Shown here: positions 38,834-40,874 of the stretch, piece after piece
Position numbering within the stretch: the stretch's first letter is position 1
Layout of the letters: each line of letters opens with the position of its first letter
NCBI GenBank assembly: GCA_029287615.1
Contig: JARFQV010000357.1
Span: forward strand, 1-40,874
Direction: 5' to 3'
Length of the DNA stretch: 40,874 bases
Origin: Pseudomonadota bacterium
GTDB lineage: Bacteria > Pseudomonadota > Gammaproteobacteria > UBA9214
The notes under the pieces: generated by a model
The model's database searches: none
What the model saw: the letters and a program-made list of their open reading frames with translations, nothing else
What the model was told of the DNA's origin: nothing
Program-made: the position numbers and the translations under genes

Positions 38834-39684
38834 CTGTGTAGTTGTTCTGCTGCGTATAGCGTGTTTTCCAGCAGGGTAGCCACTGTCATCGGACCGACAC
38901 CACCGGGTACCGGTGTTATCCAGGCGGCTTTTTCCCGTGCGGCTTCAAATCCAACATCACCCGCGAGTCTGCCGTCCTCGAGACGGTTGATACCTACATC
39001 GATCACCGTTGCACCCCTTTTAACCCATTCACCGGGGATAAGGCCAGGTTTCCCGACCGCGACAACAAGGATGTCCGCACGACCGACATGCTCGCTCAGG
39101 TCGCGGGTAAATCGGTGACAGGTCGTTACCGTGCAACCCGCCAGCAGTAATTCCAGGCACATCGGTCTTCCTACAATATTGGATGCCCCGATCACTACAG
39201 CCTCACGCCCGTAGAATGGCTCCTTGATATGCCGCAGCAGGTTGATGATGCCGTGCGGGGTGCATGGCCGCAGCTGGGGCAGCCGCAGGGCCAATCGACC
39301 GATATTGTATGGGTGGAATCCATCAACGTCCTTATCCGGCCGGATATGTTCTATGATCTTCTCATCATCCATTTGTACCGGCAGCGGCAACTGGACCAGG
39401 ATGCCATCGATCTCGGTATCGTTGTTCAGGCTCTCGATCAGGCTCAACAGCTCTTTTTCCGAGGTATCGTCTGGCAGGTCATAGGCACGGGAGAGGATGC
39501 CTGCCTGTTCGCAGGCCAGGCGCTTGTTACGCACATAGATCTCTGATGCCGGGTCCGCACCCACGAGTATGACGGCCAGGCCCGGCCGACGCAGCTGTTG
39601 TGATAGCCGCAGATCAACCCTGTTTTTAACCTCATTTCGGATTTGAGCGGCTATGGACTTGCCATCCAGGATCCTTGCCGTCAT
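38830..39684 (-). CDS. folD: Methylenetetrahydrofolate dehydrogenase/cyclohydrolase
   Basis: FolD interconverts 5,10-methylene-, 5,10-methenyl- and 10-formyl-tetrahydrofolate. The protein (284 residues from ATG 39684, [16 protein letters not shown]) has the catalytic lysine in [25 protein letters not shown], the signature [15 protein letters not shown], and the C-terminal [25 protein letters not shown] precedes this ATG. The 38-residue upstream extension in the same frame is not family-like. It converges on cysS and is divergent from the tRNA array. Confidence 0.96.
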   Translation of the reverse strand: MTARILDGKSIAAQIRNEVKNRVDLRLSQQLRRPGLAVILVGADPASEIYVRNKRLACEQAGILSRAYDLPDDTSEKELLSLIESLNNDTEIDGILVQLPLPVQMDDEKIIEHIRPDKDVDGFHPYNIGRLALRLPQLRPCTPHGIINLLRHIKEPFYGREAVVIGASNIVGRPMCLELLLAGCTVTTCHRFTRDLSEHVGRADILVVAVGKPGLIPGEWVKRGATVIDVGINRLEDGRLAGDVGFEAAREKAAWITPVPGGVGPMTVATLLENTLYAAEQLHS

Positions 39685-39828
39685 CGGGGATTTTCCTGTC
39701 GGGTTCAGATAACAGGCTGGCGATTCTCGCATGTCAAGCGGGACGGGGACAAGTTCCGGGGGTGATATAAGGCATTGAAGTGATAAAAATGGAACCAATC
39801 GTTTGATGATGATAGATTCGCGTTAATA

Positions 39829-39858
39829 TTGACCCTGATGGGTGGCAGCACGTATTAT
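39829..39858 (+). promoter_or_regulatory. Promoter of the Pro-Arg-His-Lys tRNA array
   Basis: TTGACC (39829-39834) and TATTAT (39853-39858) are 18 nt apart. A GC-rich stretch (CCGTGCCCCCGC) follows the -10, the discriminator type known from stable-RNA promoters under stringent (ppGpp) control. The first tRNA starts 46 nt downstream of the -10. Upstream DNA (39780-39828) is AT-rich, as an UP element would be. Confidence 0.6.
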
Positions 39859-39903
39859 CCGTGCCCCCGCAGATTGATTTATGCCAGGAGGCTGAAACCG
39901 GAA

Positions 39904-39980
39904 CGGGGTATAGCGCAGTCTGGTAGCGCGCCAGCTTTGGGAGCTGGATGTCGGGGGTTCAAATCCCTCTACCCCGACCA
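39904..39980 (+). tRNA. tRNA-Pro (anticodon TGG)
   Basis: This is a 77-nt class I cloverleaf. The acceptor CGGGGTA pairs with TACCCCG, then discriminator A and encoded CCA. The anticodon stem CCAGC/GCTGG encloses loop TTTGGGA, giving TGG (Pro, CCA codon). The T arm has GGGGGTTCAAATCCCTC. First of four tandem tRNAs. Confidence 0.97.
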
Positions 39981-40038
39981 ATAATAAACAGGAGTAGAAA
40001 GAAGCGATTCAGGACACCGGACATGCAGCAGGATACAG

Positions 40039-40115
40039 GTGCCCGTAGCTCAACCGGATAGAGCATCGGCCTTCTAAGCCGAGGGTTGCAGGTTCGAGTC
40101 CTGCCGGGCGCGCCA
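40039..40115 (+). tRNA. tRNA-Arg (anticodon TCT)
   Basis: This is a 77-nt cloverleaf. The acceptor GTGCCCG pairs with CGGGCGC (one G-T), then discriminator G and CCA. The anticodon stem TCGGC/GCCGA encloses loop CTTCTAA, giving TCT (AGA codon). It lies 58 nt after tRNA-Pro. Confidence 0.97.
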
Positions 40116-40154
40116 TTCCCGGAAGCATTCTGGTAAGGTGTGTGTGATGACTAT

Positions 40155-40231
40155 GGTGGGCGTAGCTCAGTTGGTAGAGCCCCGGATTGTGATTCCGGTC
40201 GTCGAGGGTTCGAGTCCCTTCGTCCACCCCA
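40155..40231 (+). tRNA. tRNA-His (anticodon GTG)
   Basis: This is a cloverleaf with acceptor GTGGGCG pairing with CGTCCAC (one G-T). The anticodon stem CCGGA/TCCGG encloses loop TTGTGAT, giving GTG (His). The base before the acceptor (40155) is G and faces C73, so the G-1 identity element of tRNA-His is encoded. CCA is encoded at 40229-40231. Confidence 0.97.
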
Positions 40232-40237
40232 TTTTGC

Positions 40238-40314
40238 GGGCCGTTAGCTCAATCAGGCAGAGCAGTGGACTCTTAATCCATTGGTTGTAGGTTCGATTCC
40301 TACACGGCCCACCA
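40238..40314 (+). tRNA. tRNA-Lys (anticodon CTT)
   Basis: This is a 77-nt cloverleaf. The acceptor GGGCCGT pairs with ACGGCCC, then discriminator A and CCA. The anticodon stem GTGGA/TCCAT encloses loop CTCTTAA, giving CTT, which reads only AAG. A separate TTT tRNA for AAA must exist elsewhere. It starts 6 nt after tRNA-His and ends the array. Confidence 0.96.
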
Positions 40315-40589
40315 ATTTAGTATTTAAAAATAGTTATTAAGTCACCGAAAGTGAGTAAAGCTTAACTTACCATAACCAAGAATACATCAGGGCGAGGCCG
40401 TCAGATAGCCAGAGGATAAAACCAAACTTACATGTCAATATATTTAACAGTTAAACCTACAATTCATGTGCTATTTTATTGACGCATTTCCCAACCGACT
40501 ATTTTAATTGTCAATTTTGATAGTTGGTATAAATCTTGTATGTAATGATTCAACCAGGTGACCAACTTACGATCGCAAAGGAGAAGAAA
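40315..40589. other. AT-rich gap between tRNA-Lys and the exported protein gene
   Basis: This 275-nt stretch is clearly richer in A and T than the rest of the window. It contains no gene I can support. It holds the near-palindrome at 40495-40527 and promoter-like boxes just downstream of it. No obvious T-run terminator follows the tRNA array, and I see no copy of the tRNA-Lys 3' end that would mark an attachment site. Confidence 0.5.
40495..40544 (+). promoter_or_regulatory. Promoter and near-palindromic operator candidate before the exported protein
   Basis: Positions 40495-40510 and 40512-40527 form a 16-bp inverted repeat around one base: 12 Watson-Crick pairs, two G-T pairs and two T-T mismatches, with ends CCGACTAT and GATAGTTGG. 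Promoter boxes overlap it: TTGTCA (40508) with TATAAA (40528), or TTGATA (40517) with TATGTA (40539) at 16 nt. The overlap fits repressor or activator control of the following gene. Confidence 0.35.
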
Positions 40590-40874
40590 GTGAATGTGAT
40601 ATGGAAACGATTGATACTTGCATTTGCTGTACCAGTAGCGATGGCGCTTATGTCTCCGGCGCATGCGATCTTGTTTATGGTCGACGATTTTAACAGCAAC
40701 GCATTCTTTGATTGCGAAGATCCTTCCAGCGCTCCTGATTTTTGCGACCCCACCAAGACACCTATCACAGGCGGTAATACGGTCTGGAATACTCCTAGTG
40801 GTGGTCCTGGTGTCGAACGAACCATTGATGCGAACCTTCTCGCTGGTGACAGGGTCGCCACAGAAATTTGCAAC
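40590..40874 (+). CDS. Exported protein, N-terminal part (runs off the window)
   Basis: The frame starts at GTG 40590 with AAAGGAG six nt upstream and stays open to the window end (95 codons). It encodes a signal peptide (MNVIWKRLILAFAVPVAMAL, cleavage after SPAHA). The mature part begins ILFMVDDFNSN, has Cys residues in FDCED and DFCDP, then NTVWNTPSGGPGVERTID and DRVATEIC. The early DDF and the later GG-ER pattern resemble the start of proteins that end in a PEP-CTERM sorting signal. The C-terminus is outside the window, so this remains a guess. Function unknown. Confidence 0.75.
   Translation, partial: MNVIWKRLILAFAVPVAMALMSPAHAILFMVDDFNSNAFFDCEDPSSAPDFCDPTKTPITGGNTVWNTPSGGPGVERTIDANLLAGDRVATEICN

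Overview
The window looks like chromosome from a gammaproteobacterium, most likely from the Chromatiales/Ectothiorhodospiraceae-like purple-sulfur and sulfur-oxidiser branch. This rests on gene order (queA-tgt-yajC-secD-secF-suhB; leuC-leuD-leuB-asd-fimV-truA-trpF-trpB-trpA-accD-folC-dedD-cvpA-purF-metZ; lpxH-ppi-cysS-folD-tRNA array), on FimV, on lpxH, and on PurF/CvpA linkage. It is an inference from synteny and protein character, not a database match. Nearly all of it is ordinary housekeeping sequence. I see no insertion sequence, prophage, CRISPR array or defence island.

Layout. 1-4300: glycogen/maltodextrin metabolism (the end of a GH57 glycosidase, malQ, and convergent glgP). 4442-4527: a tRNA-Leu(CAA) on the minus strand. 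4609-10140: tRNA queuosine synthesis (queA, tgt) followed by the Sec accessory genes yajC, secD and secF. 10203-13121 (minus): suhB, then a Sco1-type copper protein gene coupled to an unusual open reading frame that joins a periplasmic PCuAC copper chaperone to phosphatidylserine decarboxylase. 13295-16119: prmB, two small unrecognised genes and aroC. 16193-21757: an MFS transporter, the leucine genes leuCDB and asd. 21868-25873: fimV, a CbiQ/EcfT-like membrane protein and truA. 26119-28791: trpF, trpB, trpA. 28856-35645: accD, folC, a DedD-like SPOR protein, cvpA, purF, metZ. 35762-37101 (minus): lpxH and a cyclophilin with two plausible translation starts. 37313-38712: cysS, broken by a one-base frameshift. 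38830-39684 (minus): folD. 39904-40314: tRNA-Pro, -Arg, -His and -Lys under one strong promoter. 40590-end: the start of an exported protein, preceded by AT-rich DNA.

How the genes work together. The window supplies amino acids (Leu, Trp, Met, chorismate, aspartate semialdehyde), folate and one-carbon carriers, the first purine step, malonyl-CoA, lipid A and phosphatidylethanolamine, tRNA modification and charging, and the protein-export motor. Sco1 and PCuAC normally deliver copper to the CuA site of cytochrome c oxidase, whose subunits are not in the window.

The observations most worth a second look are: (i) the PCuAC-Psd fusion frame; (ii) all five convergent gene junctions carry a TAG stop codon inside a CTAG tetramer, although CTAG is otherwise very rare here, and two of these junctions share a 22-nt hairpin-forming repeat with 20 identities; (iii) the two-start cyclophilin; (iv) the cysS frameshift; (v) a possible island edge after tRNA-Lys.
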